The translations under genes were made by a program, and so were the position numbers. This document shows positions 1-13,029 of a DNA stretch of 64,000 nucleotides, one piece after another. A model generated the notes under the pieces. The model saw only the letters and a list, made by a program, of their open reading frames with translations, made no database searches and was not told where the DNA came from. The first letter of the stretch is position 1. Each line of letters begins with the position of its first letter. Origin of the DNA: Acanthaster planci (lineage: Eukaryota; Echinodermata; Asteroidea; Valvatida; Acanthasteridae). The stretch lies in contig NW_019091465.1 of NCBI RefSeq assembly GCF_001949145.1, positions 1,434,294 to 1,498,293 of the forward strand. The letters are read 5' to 3'.

Positions 1-3000
1 GTGCATTTGACTGTCTTGGGTGAATTCATTTCAAAAATAAAGTTCAAAGAAAACAGAAAAGAGACTTTCTTTCTCGAAAGTTTTTCTATGCTCCCAAGCA
101 ACAGACAGTTCCTGAAGATACGTTTGTACGATATTGGAGACCCCTCTTTAGAATATTTACATAACGTATGCCACAGTAGTACCAGCAGAAAAAAAGGATC
201 GCCGCTCGAATTTCTTAAGACAATGATTGGTATTGTTCCGACATTTCCCTCAGGTCAAGATTCGAGAGACAAAGGGAAAAAATCATAATTAACAATCTTG
301 TTGAATTAACTCGGTTAAGAATCACATTATTCCACCGTCCAGCTATTAACTACACGGCCTTGGATGGGACTCTTTAATTAGGACAGACGGCAAATTAACA
401 GCGGCCGCGGACGAAAATATTGCACTTTTATCACAACACGAATGCGCCGGGCGCGGGACGTCGAGGCCCGCCGCTCGAGGTCGCTTATCGACGGCCATCT
501 GTCGCGGCTGTTCCTGCTCAAAACAGGAAAAAAAAAGATCCACGATAGAGTCTTCCGCGGCAGCGCAATTTCTCCTGGTAGGCCTATGCGTGTGCTTCCT
601 GGCGGACTTGTAATATTATTCATTGGTTATGACGAGTTGTTGGATTTATTTTGTTATGAACGTAGATTCGCAGGAAAAAAAGTAGCCAATGAATGAATAA
701 TTAAGCACACCCAAAAGTAATGGAAACAAAAAATCACAGTACGCACCCACGTCTAGCATATACACCCAAAGTGATTTGATCTGAAGAAGGAATCTTAGTT
801 ACTGTTATTCTGCTACTTGAAGTGTTTGCAGACAATGCCATTTTCTCCCTTTTCATATATTGTAAACTAAACAAAATGTTTATGGCCACCCCAATCCAGC
901 TCCCAGATTTTGGGAGTAGATATTACTTTCAAAGGGTCACTGGAAATTAAAACACGCGTTGATAAATTATGGCGCGATGGTTTTGATCTGGAAAGAAGAC
1001 AATTAACCGACCAAAACACAGTCGTCAAAGGTATTGAGGAAAACAAGGACTGTGGGAACCCAACATTTCCAATCAGTTACGTGAAAACAAAGAACAGGCT
1101 TTTTCAACACCTTGAGTATCGCGGGGGGAAATGGCGACGAACATAAACAAATTTTTACCAAAACGTACCAAAAAAGTGACTATTCCCTGAAGAGGAAAAA
1201 CACACGCTTGAAGCCCCACTCCGCCAAATTCAATTTAACGCTGTGTATACAGTCAAAAAGTCAGAACTCGGCACATCGGCGGCTACGTGCACCCGGCAGA
1301 TACGGGCCGTCACCGTACGGCCACAGGCCCGGCTGTGTATGTACCCAGCGAGGAGTCCCCGCCGGGAGCCCACGGCGCGATACGCCGTGGAGGACTCGGG
1401 CTTGTTCGAACCCAATTTCCCCGGTCTTTGATTCAATTACGCTCCTTTGCTCCGCCACGCATTTTATTTGATAAGGGTTGAATTGACAGCGAGTATATAT
1501 CTGATATTTCCTTCTGTTGGAACGGTGGCCACCCCCAAAGGATAGGATGACTGTTGCCACGAACTGAAAATAGGAAATTTGACTGGAATTGGCGAGAAGG
1601 GGAAATAGAGCCAAAAGAGGAAAGTCAGAAAAGAGGGGAAATTAAACTTCCACATTTCTTCCAACTCCAGTTCTCTCACTTTCAGTGTATTAACATTCAT
1701 AATGGATTGGCTTCCCGCGGTAAGACAGATTTTGACAGTGGGTGACGGAACAGAGATGACCACTGGCAAATTTTTATGGACAAAAGGGAATTTTCATTTG
1801 CCATAACATAAGAATCGATATGCACGACTTCTTCCACACCGCTACAGCCAGAAACAAGTTGGCATGAAATAACGACACTATTCATGATCTCATTAATTGC
1901 AACTATAGGCGGGACGTTTGAGTGAGACGCTGGGCCCGAAAATTCACCAGATTGCCTCATTTTTTTCCGAGGCAGATTACAAGTTTAGACTTCTTTTTGA
2001 GCGACATCTGTCACGAAATGCTTGCCCCGACGAATGCGGCGATCAGCGAGCGCGTGGCACCCATACTGACGGGGATACTCAGCACAATAGACGGCACGTG
2101 CACCGGGCTCGTGGCACGGCGAAACGTGTACACGTACAAGGCTAGTCTGCTCAGCTATGCACCGCAAGAAACATTACCACACACACGCTGTACTTTTTTT
2201 ACGTGCAACGTGAGCGCGCCACGTATTAAACCGCACAAGGGTTAATTTGTACATATACCCGAAACTTAAATGCCAACGCGGCTGTCGAAAAAAAAAATAA
2301 TTTAACAAACTCATTTTACATAGAGGACTTATTTTCAAACAAAGCGGTAGTTTTGATTCCACCACGACACTATTCATGCTTGCTTTGGCCCGGCTTTACT
2401 TCCAACATAATGAAGTTGGCGCTGATTCTCCTGTTCTGTAAACCAGCTTTCTCCGTCATGCATTGTGCGTCCCCGAAAGCCTCATAAGTTTGCATGTCAT
2501 TAGCCAACTAAAAGAAGACCAGACGGGGTACGGGTCACTGCCAATTCATGCACCATTGAACGGTCTTCCTGGGCGACCGGTTGAAATAGAGGCTTAATTT
2601 TCCACGCCCTTTTCCGTTGGGCCATGGAAGGGCAGATTCAGAACCAAACTTCTTGGGGGATGTTTTGGGGGAGGGGCAAAAGTGAGTTTTTTCTAATGTT
2701 CATTTCTGAGGTGCGAGTCTCGGGGGGATTTTGCACGCTATCGGGAAAAAGGGACAAATAAACCCCAAACTTTGTTTGAATAAAACATGGAGGTGGACCC
2801 CGCCCTCCCCCGTCCACCACATCGTCCCGCCTGTCCACTTATTTTATCGTGTTTTTTAGGCGTTAATTATCCATGCCATACAGGGAGAACTGGAGCGGCA
2901 GAGTTCTCGTCACTGCGCCACTCACGCGTGCTGTCAATCTGCCCCTTCCCCCGTGGCCGTTGTGGTATTCATCCTCTGCTATCCTGCACCCATACATGCC

Positions 3001-3049
3001 TGGCACTGCATGCCATCCACCAACGGGGGCAGAGGAGGTCGTTTCTATC
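1..3049. other. No gene recognised
   Basis: Short overlapping open frames only, several on opposite strands. A GC-rich patch at 420-600 and another at 1290-1430 stand out, but neither carries an assignable coding region. AT-rich elsewhere. Confidence 0.6.
1370..1390. other. 8-bp GC-rich hairpin
   Basis: CCACGGCG, loop CGATA, CGCCGTGG, set in a GC-rich island (1290-1430) that ends with TTGTTCGAACCC. It may belong to a degraded tRNA-like SINE, but no complete A-box/B-box pair is seen. Confidence 0.4.
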
Positions 3050-3540
3050 ATAGGGCCTGTTTTCTTCAGACGGATCTGGATTACGACCCGTGATCCATCG
3101 CTGGCTTGCGGACACAAGACTCGCCTAACGGATGGTGCGAACCAGCGCTAGGATCACTGATCGAGATCCAGATCCGTGTGAAACACACAGGCCCTAAATC
3201 TGGATCAGTGACCCGTCGTTGGTTCACTGATACCAGAACCCGCCTAATGGATGATGTGAACCAGCGTTAGGATCACTGATCGAGATCCAGATCAATACGG
3301 TACAAACAGACCCTAAATCTGGATCAGTGACCCGTCGTTGGTTCACATGACACCAGAACCCGCTTAATGGGTGGTGCGAACCAGCGTTAGGATCACTGAT
3401 CGAGATCTAGATCCATACGGGACAAACAGGCCCTAAATCTGGATCAGTGACCCGTCGTTGGTTCACATGACACCAGAACCCGCCAAATGGATGGAGCGAA
3501 CCAGCGTTAGGATTGCTGATCGAGATTCAGATTTGTGCGA
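3050..3540. repeat. Tandem array of a 120-bp unit, about four copies
   Basis: The anchor GGATCACTGATCGAGATC recurs at 3151, 3270 and 3390, with a diverged copy at 3510, a period of 119-120 bp. Each unit is itself an inverted repeat: GATCAGTGACCCGTCGTTGG on one arm pairs with the complement of CCAGCGTTAGGATCACTGATC on the other. Related single units occur at 63250-63430 and 63690-63775. Confidence 0.9.
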
Positions 3541-3773
3541 AACAGGCAGGAAGTTGGTTGGTGATAGCTTTTCACAGGCTCATATTATGGTTTTTCTTCT
3601 GCCTCGTATTATCGCTTGTGAAGTCGTTGGCATGAGATGTACAGCTTGTTCGCACACCATGATGAGCGATGTTACTTCACCACGGACTGTTACTTCAAAG
3701 CGTGACGGTGTAACCCAACGCGCACCTGCTTGTACGGTATTCAATGGTTGATAAACTATATGCTTGGCCACCA

Positions 3774-3987
3774 CTGCAGCTCAGAGCTGTAATATAGAGT
3801 AGCGACAACTTCAGATTTTGGAAACAAAATGGCGGTTAAAGACACATTATGTGTACAGTACGGCATGCAGCTATTGTATAGTAACTGCTCATGTGTACTG
3901 ACGCATAATCCACCATTTTGGTTCCAACAGTTATTATTGAAACACCCATGTCGCAACCCTGTCTATAAAGTACCTCTGCTGCAGCTC
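3774..3987. mobile_element. MITE, CCAGAGCTGT family, copy 1
   Basis: Terminal inverted repeats begin GCAGCTCAGAGCTGTAATAT on the left, with the matching complement (GTCGCAACCCTGTCTATAAA ... CTGCAGCTC) on the right. The inner arms share GAAACAAAATGGCGG and CCATTTTGGTTCC. There is no coding capacity. Same family as the copies at 25.3 and 53.4 kb. Confidence 0.7.
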
Positions 3988-6900
3988 AACCAAGAAATAC
4001 CACACGGGATACTTTTTTTAATTCACGCGACCAATCGTAACCAAAATGAACTCAACATACGTCCTACAATGCAATACTCAAGTAGCAGCCAGACACGATA
4101 TTGATAAGAAGCGATTCAGCACTGGATATTTGCTTGTTTTGCTAACTTGTGTGAGATTATTCCAGACTTGTCCTCGTCGGTTTCCTGCAAGACATCGTTC
4201 GTTGGAATATATATCTTCAGCTCCCAATCGACAGTGGAGGATATTTTATTGGAAATATGCACCATATTGTCAAACAGTTTGACGATAATCGCTGTGTTTA
4301 CACTGTGCACGTGCCAAGACACTTTACACATTGTCGCTATCTATCGCGACGTGTCTCCTGCCCGACACTAACAAGTGGGCTACTCTAAAATTTTAATACT
4401 GAGCTCTGAAGCCTCGACCTACACCCAGGAACTCGACATCATGGAGTCACATCCTGAAGCCGAAAGCCGTGGTTTCAGAAAGGCCCGAATTCGTGTTCTC
4501 CCCCCCCCATCAAGTTTTCCATCCTGTTAAAAAAAAAATTCCCTCTGTGCAGCCTAGCGTACAGTGCCGGTAGTTCGATAACCACCGCTACCATGAAACT
4601 TTAATGAAGCCACGGTTCCGATGCCTAGGTAGGATCCCCTCGGCGGTCGACACGTCGTTCCGTATGCACAACCACCGGGGTAAAATAATGAAGGAATTAA
4701 TAAAATAAATTCCCCGTCTTGTGGCGTTTACCGCAGACTTGCACGCCGAGCATGCACGGGGGAAGATTCCGACGGGTCGTGACAGCGCCGACGTGCTTGA
4801 CATGTTAATAATTAGTCGGGCCCGAAAAGAAAAAGAGTTTATCCCATGTTTCATCGGATTTTTAAACGCGTCGAGAGAATTTATTTGAATATGAGATAAG
4901 ATTGATTACACTTCAACTGAGAAGGACCCACGCAAGGCCGGGCAACCATGGAAAGGTTGAAATCGAACCTGCGAGTAGTCACTTTTTCCCATTTTCAATG
5001 GCAAAAAAACTTCAGTTATCTGTGAATGCGAAATCTCTGTGTTTCAAATGTTGAAGAATATAAGCAAAGTTAGCCCCCAAGTTCATACTTTCGATATCAT
5101 AGGATAATCGATTCCACAAGGCACCATCAATTATTGATGTTATTTCACATAAAGCGTAGGACTGCCAACCTCACATTCCATGCAAGTGCGACATATTAAA
5201 GTTCGATCCCATATCTACTCCAACTAGGTGATGTGAGATTCGATAGAGTTTGGTATCGTCACCCAGCAAAATTGTCTCTAACTTCAGATTGACCAAAATG
5301 CACTACTGTCTTACCGAAGCCGGTAGAAATTTGTTATGATTTGCTATCTCCTCAGGGTTTTAATGACCCAGATGCTTGACGTGCAGCCAACTGTGAGCCC
5401 CATCCTCCTCTGACTTTGAACGAATAAAAAATATTGAATTTTAACCTCACTCAGCAACCTCGCTAGCATTCCCCGTCTTTTGCAATCGGGGATGGTAATA
5501 CCGTGGATTTTTTCCTGATCTTCTTTTAGGGGGCTGAAGGGGCTTGCGCTTCTAAGGGTAATCTCTACTGTTCTGAGGCTTCAATGTCGCTCATTTATTC
5601 CAACTTCTACTCCAGTTTGTGAGCAGTGGCGTAGCCAAGGGAGCGGGGAAGGGGGAGTGCCCCCCATCACGTGAACTCTTGCACCCTTTGTTCCCTTCTG
5701 AGAAAAACCTAACTACGCCTCTCTCCGCGAGATTAAGACGAAATGAACACCGCTCCCGATTGACCCTTTTTCCAAACCACAAGAAACAGAGATTTCTTGC
5801 TCGTAGGCCCCGTGATACTTTCACGGTTGGCGAATCTCTCCCTCGGCTATTACGAGGAAGGTTCAAGACGTTGTAATACCAGTCTAATTATGATACACTA
5901 TACAGGAAGTAATTAACATTGAGACTGACGTGAAACGGATCACAGTAGTAAGGGATGCACGTATAGTCTTCATCTCGTTCCTTTTCTACTTAGCAAGAAT
6001 CATATTTTTTATCTGCGCAAGTTTTTTTTTTTTAATTTTAAACGGAGGTGGGGTATTTCTGCCTTTTGTTGCGGAGGCCTTTCAGAGTTTAGTGTTTCCA
6101 ATAAAGTACATGTATTTCAAGTAGAAATCCTTAGCTACAGAGCACAAAATGTGCAAAATGAATGTTATGGTTTTGTTGCGAGGGTTGGGCACTTCTGCAA
6201 AGCAGGTGCTTCTAGAGCTTAATGAATGTTTCATGTACATACGAAAAAAGGGATTTTAAAAAAAATTTCTTTATCTTCGGGCGCTCGAGGAGATTTTAGC
6301 GTTTCTTTTACATTAAATATTATTCATTAATGCGTGGTTTTTTATGGAAATCTTCAATAATTAAACAAAAAAGTACCGGTGATTCTGGCAAAGGACATTG
6401 ACATGCCAGAAAAGTACACTAAATAATATATACAAATGATTTAAGTACAGAAGTTAACATAAATAATAATAAATCACCGAGGCGCGAGACTTAAAACCAA
6501 AAGGAGAAGTCACGTGAATGCCAGGTTATGCAGATGCGTCACTGAGAGACGCAGGTGCAGTAAACACAACACGAACGTTGATGACTGTATCGGCCGTGTG
6601 CATGCCCATTTGAGGGCGCTGCCACGCCCAAGCAGCAAGCAGCGAGAATCTTTTCCCAGCGAACTACAGATTGCTACGGATCAGACCTGGGAAAAATGGC
6701 CTGAATTAAAATTTTCTGAATGCGTGCTTCCAAGAAGTTTGGGAACAGATCGGCGTCCAACTTGGATCACTCTGTATCCATAAGATTGCGCCATGCAGGG
6801 GCCTCAAAATTCGGTCGCAAAGTGGCTGCCGTGTGTGCACCACATATCTGCGTGGTCTGTGCGCGCGTCATGCTTGCCTGTGCTGAGTATAGTGGGCCAA

Positions 6901-8060
6901 ATAGCCAAACTGCCAAACCATGTGACAAAGCTAGTATACTAACGCAAGAACAATATCTGTAATTGATGATTAAAACCACGAGGCATAAGATAAAAGTGTA
7001 TTTCGGAACTAGGGGTACGTTTACAACTTTCAGAAGCTCTTTCAAAAGTAAAGATAACATAGTCGACAAAGATGTCGATTTCCTATCTGTTTTAGGTTGG
7101 ACTTTTTCAAGACAATAAAACACTAAATACGAATGCGAAATTTGGTCTAAATTCTTTGCAAGACTATTATTTATACAGAATCGGAAAGTTTTTTAAGGAG
7201 AATATCAACATAGCAAAGTGTAGTTTGTTTCACGGTAAGGATTTTTTGAAGTTTGTTTAATTTTTAGAGAAGCCATTTTGTACAAAAGGCTGGCGATGAA
7301 CAAAATTTCTTAAGATGGACCGAAACCAAGATATCCCCCAAAGTTTAACCCCGTGCTTCTGCGAGTCCATTTATCGATACCGATGTCTCGCTGCTAAAAA
7401 ACAAACAAAAAAAAAGTCATCAAAGTGGTACTGATTCGCCGGCGATTACTATCAGTTGTGTGATCACTGCCAGGTTAATGCAATTAACGACTATCGCGAT
7501 GCCCGATCGCATTAATTGCGCACCAGCGATGGCCGATAGGATCTCGCCGCAGCCGACAGTTCACAGGTTTCTGGCGTTTGCAGGTTTTCTGAGGTGATTC
7601 TTGACAACGCGCAAGCCTTTCAGGGAACACTAAGAGCCAACTATGACTCTTTTTTCTCAACAGCTTCGTACTTACAGCATCCAGGCAAATTCTCAATTGT
7701 TTAATGTATTTAAACTATATGGGTCTCATCAAACGTGCGCACGCGTTATCAAAGAAGCTTGAAAAACCCTATCAATTAGTGGTCAGGACTGTGAAGGCTA
7801 GACACCAGACCATTCACGGCTCTCAAGATGGACAGTGACAAACATGTGCCTTTGTTGCAGTTAATTTAATAGCTTTTGACTTGATTTCAGACTGGAGGTC
7901 TTGAAATCTTTTTTTTTAATAGTCTTGTGGGCTTCACTTATGCAAGTATAGTGCAGTATCCTTCCGGGTCTTCATCCAGTTTCAATGAATCCGTCTTCCT
8001 CTGTGCCTGACTGTGGCCCCCCGTAAGACCACCAAATGTACCCAGCAAGAAATGAGACCG
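3988..8060. other. No gene recognised
   Basis: Intergenic-type sequence with homopolymers (for example poly-C near 4501 and poly-T near 6020) and a few old repeat fragments. I see no exon with both splice sites and a sustained protein-like frame. Confidence 0.55.
5620..5725 (+). repeat. Fragment of a dispersed element with the AGTGGCGTAGCCAnG motif
   Basis: CAGTGGCGTAGCCAAGGGAG leads into a G-rich then pyrimidine-rich patch. Related motifs are near 45130 (plus strand, CAGTGGCATATCCAGC) and near 14880 (minus strand, GGCGGTGGCGTAGGGG). I recognise the motif as a frequent end of old interspersed repeats in marine invertebrates, from memory only. Confidence 0.4.
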
Positions 8061-8090
8061 NNNNNNNNNNNNNNNNNNNNNNNNNNNNNN
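8061..8090. other. Assembly gap, 30 N
   Basis: A run of exactly 30 N. The true length of missing sequence is unknown. It abuts a tRNA-like SINE segment, a plausible cause of the break. Confidence 1.
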
Positions 8091-8103
8091 CCCACGGGCA
8101 CGT

Positions 8104-8195
8104 GCTTGGGCGGGATTCGAACTCAAAACGCAGAGACGGAGGGCGAGAAGAAACGAGAGGCATGACACAGTTACCACTGTGCTGTGCCCACCGAG
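8104..8195 (-). repeat. tRNA-derived SINE fragment
   Basis: On the minus strand an A-box-like GGGCACAGCACAGTGGTAAC is followed about 55 nt later by a B-box GAGTTCGAATCCCGCC. That spacing and order are those of a Pol III tRNA promoter, but no tRNA cloverleaf with anticodon arm folds around them, so this is a SINE head and not a tRNA gene. Confidence 0.6.
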
Positions 8196-10192
8196 TGTTG
8201 GTTGTGCGTGTTAGCTTTTGGTACAGTGCATCCTTCTCAATGCAAGGTCTCAGTCACGTTCGGCGGCTGTGGTTTAAGCAACTAAGTTCCGTTTGTTAGA
8301 GGGTGTCTTCAAATCCTGAACTCTTTTTCATATTTTTAGACACTTTATAACTAACGTTATCAGATTTTGCAACCTGCGTGTATCCCTACACGTGTATACC
8401 ATGCTTGGTGGATCGATGCAGTCTGTTTGTTTTTAGGTAAAATGCCAGTATACATGTAAGGTTCTTGTTTAAGGTTTGTAAAGATGAAGCAACCAGTCCT
8501 GATCTCGTGTCTCGTTGACATGAAACAAGTGGTCCTTTCATACTGCCGGTTTACAATTTCTGCACGAACCTTGTTGACCCGGCAGTTGGGAAAGTTTATT
8601 CCTTCAGTCCCAATATTGAGAACATGCAGTGGTCCAACGTTTTCGCCACATTTTGCGCTTGATGGACACCGGTCCTACCGTCGCTATTCCGACGGTTTTA
8701 GTTGCGTTTCAAGGACGATTTTACTTTTGAACGTTGGCAGGAGCTCAGAGGGAAAGTATAGGGTCCCGGATCTTTAAAAATCAGACGCAGCGGTTACCCA
8801 GCACTGCAAGGTCCATGACCCCTGCCAGAAATCGATTTGAATTGATGCGAGATTCCAGGCAGACACAGACTCACAGGGAAAAAATTGCTATGTTGACAAG
8901 AAGGCACTTGTTTTTGACTTTTTTTCTCGATTGTCTGTATAACTGTAAGAATTCACTTGTCATTAAGACAAGCTCTCGCCTTTTCGGTGTGAATATTAGC
9001 TTTTCTGCATTGTCCGTTGTCATTTATTATGCACCGTATTGGCTGCACGTTTCCCCTGGAGATTAAGAACAAAATCACAAGTTTGCATCACCGGTCGAGC
9101 CCATGACCTCTCAGCATACTATTATTTACAGACGTTTGAACACTCGGCCTCTGAGCTTGTTGAGGTGCTCTGGCTCATTGGAACCGATACATCGGTTGGA
9201 ACTGCAGTTAACAAGTATACGGCAAACCGAACTATTTGTGTCGTGATTGTGTATTTGTGTAATGATCTTGTCCTTTGACACTGTGAGTCAACGAATGGGC
9301 TATCTTGTCAATATCAATGAAACACGGAACTTGTTTGTCCAAGATGAAGTCTTGTTATGACCAGAAACCGCGCATCGAAATGTTTTCAGTTAACCTCGTA
9401 GCGTAAGCCGGACTACCGCATCTGGCCTAGAACTAATGCCGCTGTGTTCAGCCGATTAGCCGATAGAATGCTGCTTATATTTAGCAACTGTGTAATTATG
9501 TAACTGGTTGAATTCCTACAGTATTGGCCATGCATTTCTCTTTGCGAACAACTCAGGTTCACAATTTCCGTACTCTCCCTGTGCATTCCAAAAAGTTTGA
9601 GAATGAAATATACATTCTTCGGGCTTAACAGATATGACGACACTGAGAAAGAATCAGCCTGTCTTCAACATTTCAGCAAAGCACCCCTTACTCTGCTCAG
9701 TGACTTTGCAAGAAAACATAAATCCAGGCAAAAACTCAGAAGGGGTTTTCCCTGTTGTTGTCAACGAGTAAACTGGATTTTCGCCATGAAAATCGGACAG
9801 TCAACGAATGCCGTTTGTCGTCCACCGTGACCACGAGGGTGACATTTAAATTCCCAACAATGTAACCATTACTATGCAAAATATTCTATAATTAAATTTC
9901 TGGTGGAATGTTCTGAGGTTTTCACATCTAGAGCTATCACACTATCACATCTAACAAAAGAAGCACAGTGCAATAACAATGGACGGTCATTGTTAATGAA
10001 CTGTGTTTCTTTCGTTAGAAGTTCGTATAATGTCAGCTTCGTCCTTCTCTCCAATTTCTTACTGCATTGGATAAAAGAGTTCATTCCACCATTTGAAGAT
10101 TAAAAACCAGACCTAGATTTAACAGGAGAACACAAATAATGTGGCACATGTATGCACACTGAGGTGAGGATGAAGTCACAGGATTATTATAG
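8196..10192. other. No gene recognised
   Basis: Frames of up to 110 codons occur but lack splice context or recognisable protein. GGTCGAGCCCATGACC near 9092 is a possible SINE B-box remnant (minus strand). Confidence 0.5.
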
Positions 10193-10393
10193 GGACACGG
10201 GCAGAAAACATTAATCGAACAAACCTACCTCAGCACCGAGAAAGTCTACCAACGGCTATACACCGGGAAGAGCCTGTCACGGCCCGACATTGGCGGGAAG
10301 GATCAGACGCTCATCCCCCAAATATACTCGCTGTTTGCCGGCATCGGTGCATCATTGTTACAGCGCTGACAAGATGACCCTTTAGAAGACAAG
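10193..10393 (+). pseudogene. Orphan exon-like stretch, 67 codons with an in-frame TGA at codon 59
   Basis: A splice-acceptor-like ATTATTATAG precedes GGACACGGG. The frame then reads protein-like sequence including EQTYLSTEKVYQRLYTGKSL, RPDIGGKDQTLIPQIYS and LFAGIGASLLQR, then TGA at 10367-10369. Beyond the TGA, eight more codons (QDDPLEDK) lead to a strong donor, AAG|GTAAGA. The span is 201 nt. It could be a last exon ending at the TGA, a decayed internal exon, or chance. I do not recognise the protein. Confidence 0.3.
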
Positions 10394-10722
10394 GTAAGAA
10401 CGGGAGACGGAGTGCGACGATTGTGTCGTAACATAAGCTCTCCGTGATCAAGTGTCGACATGGAATGACAATAAATGCAGTACAGACGGGTCGTTTGGAC
10501 TAATTCTCATCAAAAATTGAGCGCTAGTACAACCGGCTTTATGCTATTGTGAGGAGAGCTTTCTTTGCGTTATATACCGGAGATGAAACCACGGAGTCTT
10601 CGTGAAACACGTGGTTGATAGCCGAAGCAGAAAGCCGCGCATCGTTCAGCCGTTGCATACTCCCGCGTCTGAACTAATCCTCTCGGCTCCATAAATATGC
10701 GCAGAATCGTACAGGAAATTGG

Positions 10723-10830
10723 CCGTGTTCTAGTGCGCGGGTTTTTAAGGTGGATATATAACGCCTGCCACCATTGGCTGGCGAGCTGTCCGTGTGCATG
10801 AGTGACGGGGCCTCATTGGTTGGCGCGAGA
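10723..10830 (-). promoter_or_regulatory. Candidate TATA/CCAAT promoter reading leftward
   Basis: On the minus strand two CCAAT boxes (complement of ATTGG near 10815 and 10772) are followed by TTATATA (complement of TATATAA at 10755-10761), in a GC-rich patch. The order and spacing suit a Pol II promoter with a start near 10725. No convincing minus-strand coding sequence follows, so this may be chance. Confidence 0.2.
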
Positions 10831-11794
10831 GCAAAAGTGTGGTTGGTTTTTGTATCTGCCCCCCAATTTTACGCGCTGCAAGCTTGGCTCGGGCAGCGGT
10901 AGTGAGATGCATTGAAAAATGCGCATTCTGGTCTCTCGGGGCCCGGCCGAACCGGCCGCGCCATCTGTCTGTTTAAATCTCCACATCGTCGGCCACGAGA
11001 GGGTAACTAGGGTTGAAACAACAGGCCCGCAGAATTGGGCTCTTGAACCGTACTCCAGGTTTAAAGCGAACCTGGCGTAAAAAAAATAAATGTTACAATT
11101 TCTGAAAGCTTCTACGAAAAAAAAAATATCACATGTACATCAGAAAGACAGACCGAATAGAAACACATCGTTCTCTACATCTGTCATTGTTGACTGCGCA
11201 TATGCCGGAAGGAAAAAATGGATTGGAAAAAAACCCGCCATCATCCCATTAGCTAATTGCTCACGTGCATTTGAAGCGCCGTATTATGGAAGAGACATGG
11301 GAACAGACCTGTTGTTTTTCCCTCCTTTTCCATTTCCCTCTCAATATTTGTCTTAAATCTACGCCTAGGATACAGAAGGGAAAATATTATGTTACAGTCA
11401 CAGACCAAGGTGACTTAGGCAAATGGTCGCAAAATGATAACGCTTCCATTCTGATGTTAAAAGTGAGGAAAACATGTTTTATGATTCCGCCATGCCAGTG
11501 TGTTGATGCAGAAGATAGACACGGATCCTTAGGGACACAAAACGAAAGAATACTTCAAATGGAAACATAAAAAAATTAGTAATAAACAATAAAATCACTC
11601 GAAGAATGTAATGAGACACCAATGCGTCCGCCTGTCCGCAATAATCGGATGTAATAAATCTGACAGGTTAGACCCCCCCCCGAAAATCATTGGATTTGCC
11701 CATGACACAGGCTTCTAAAGACAATGCGTCGAGACATTACCGGTACGGAGGCCTATTCGGTGTGTTTTGTTGTAAAATATGTATGGTTTAATAC

Positions 11795-11960
11795 GGGCGA
11801 TTCAAAATAGTGCGCCTCCAAGAGTTTGCAAGGCGTTGGCCAATCACAACGCGCAAAATCTATCAACCTTTTCCAAACGCCCATTGGGTCGACAGATTTT
11901 ACGCACTGTGATTGGCCGACGCGTTGCAAACTCGTGGAGGCGCACTACTCTTAATCGCCC
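11795..11960. mobile_element. MITE of 166 bp with long terminal inverted repeats
   Basis: The left arm GGGCGATTCAAAATAGTGCG pairs with the complement of the right arm CGCACTACTCTTAATCGCCC, and pairing continues inward for about 65 bp (GTTTGCAAGGCGTTGGCCAA against TTGGCCGACGCGTTGCAAAC). A 13-bp direct repeat, TATTCGGTGTGTT, flanks it at 11754-11766 and 11962-11974. Confidence 0.85.
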
Positions 11961-12609
11961 ATATTCGGTGTGTTCGGCCACATCTTAGCCGCTGCGAAGG
12001 CAACAAAATTAATTTCAAAAATTATTTAAAATTATTATTTTTTCATTATTATTACAGTGTGAGAAAAATGTTATCTCTAACAGTGGTGTGGTATCTTTAA
12101 ACGTGAATAAACAAGGGCGGGTGCAGAACCGAAGAGGGGCATTTGTGGCGAGCGACAATCTCTTGGTGTAATTTTATGGCCTGTGTGAGGCGTGAAGCTA
12201 CTTTGGGGGACATTTACGAACTCCGGCGAAAACACAGGAAAGGGAATGTCAAAAAGTTCTCTTTGCGGGAGCCGGGATCGCCCATCCCCTTCCAAGCCCG
12301 GATCAGCTGATGAAAAGATACATAAATCTCGAAAAGATGGCTATATTGACTCAAGTACCACCGCAAAAAGCACAACACTGACGTAACAGGTGATTTTTTT
12401 TTCATTTGATTCCTCCAGAGTTGTTAAGATTAATATTCAACTTTAAATCGGCCCATGGGGGCGGATCCTGAAGTCTATGATTGCCGTTATAGAGGTTCAT
12501 CTTTACCCTGTGCTGGGTAGAACTGTGCGGCAACAACCTAACCTTACGAATTCTCCCCGAGCCCTACCCCCTCCATGGGGAATTTGATCCTTGGGAAATC
12601 GGCCACAAC

Positions 12610-13029
12610 TTAACCCTTAAAAAGCTGGGTTATTTTGACCCATCTCACAGCCGGAGGGGATTTTGCCTCCCTCCCCCCGGACTTGGCTGTGCTGCTCCCA
12701 ATGTACAGACACCCCTTAGCATTACAAGTTCGAACTCAAATCAGACGGTTTGTTGTTTTTGGCAAGTTCATGGCTACGTGCGCGCAAGTACGCTTGCACT
12801 GAGCACCGCAGTGGGAAAAGTGTACTTTTTTGGCTGACCTGTCTCGGAAAAATGCGCGCTGCGCGAGAACGATATGTTGAATTTTTTTGCAAAAATGGTG
12901 TCAAAATAACTGCAAAGAGCTACTCTATAAACTCGGAACAGCTAAACGCCTGAAGAAATTGGCGTTGCGCCGATATCGGGGAAAAATGATAAGGGGGCGG
13001 ATTCCGCCTCCTGGCTCTAATAGGGTTAA
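12610..13029. mobile_element. piggyBac-type TTAA MITE, family A copy 1
   Basis: It starts TTAACCCTTAAAAAGCTGGG and ends CTCTAATAGGGTTAA, so TTAACCCT/AGGGTTAA close the element. A second copy in inverse orientation at 30463-30869 shares the interior (for example GGCTGACCTGTCTCG here, GAGACAGGTCAGC there). It is 420 bp with no open frame of note. Confidence 0.8.

Noticed and set aside
7938-8299. Frames spanning the 30-N gap
   Set aside because: They translate unknown bases, so continuity cannot be claimed.
10367-10369. Selenocysteine codon
   Set aside because: A TGA in a frame of unknown identity is not evidence. I see no convincing SECIS-like structure and no selenoprotein motif around it; kept only as a remote option.
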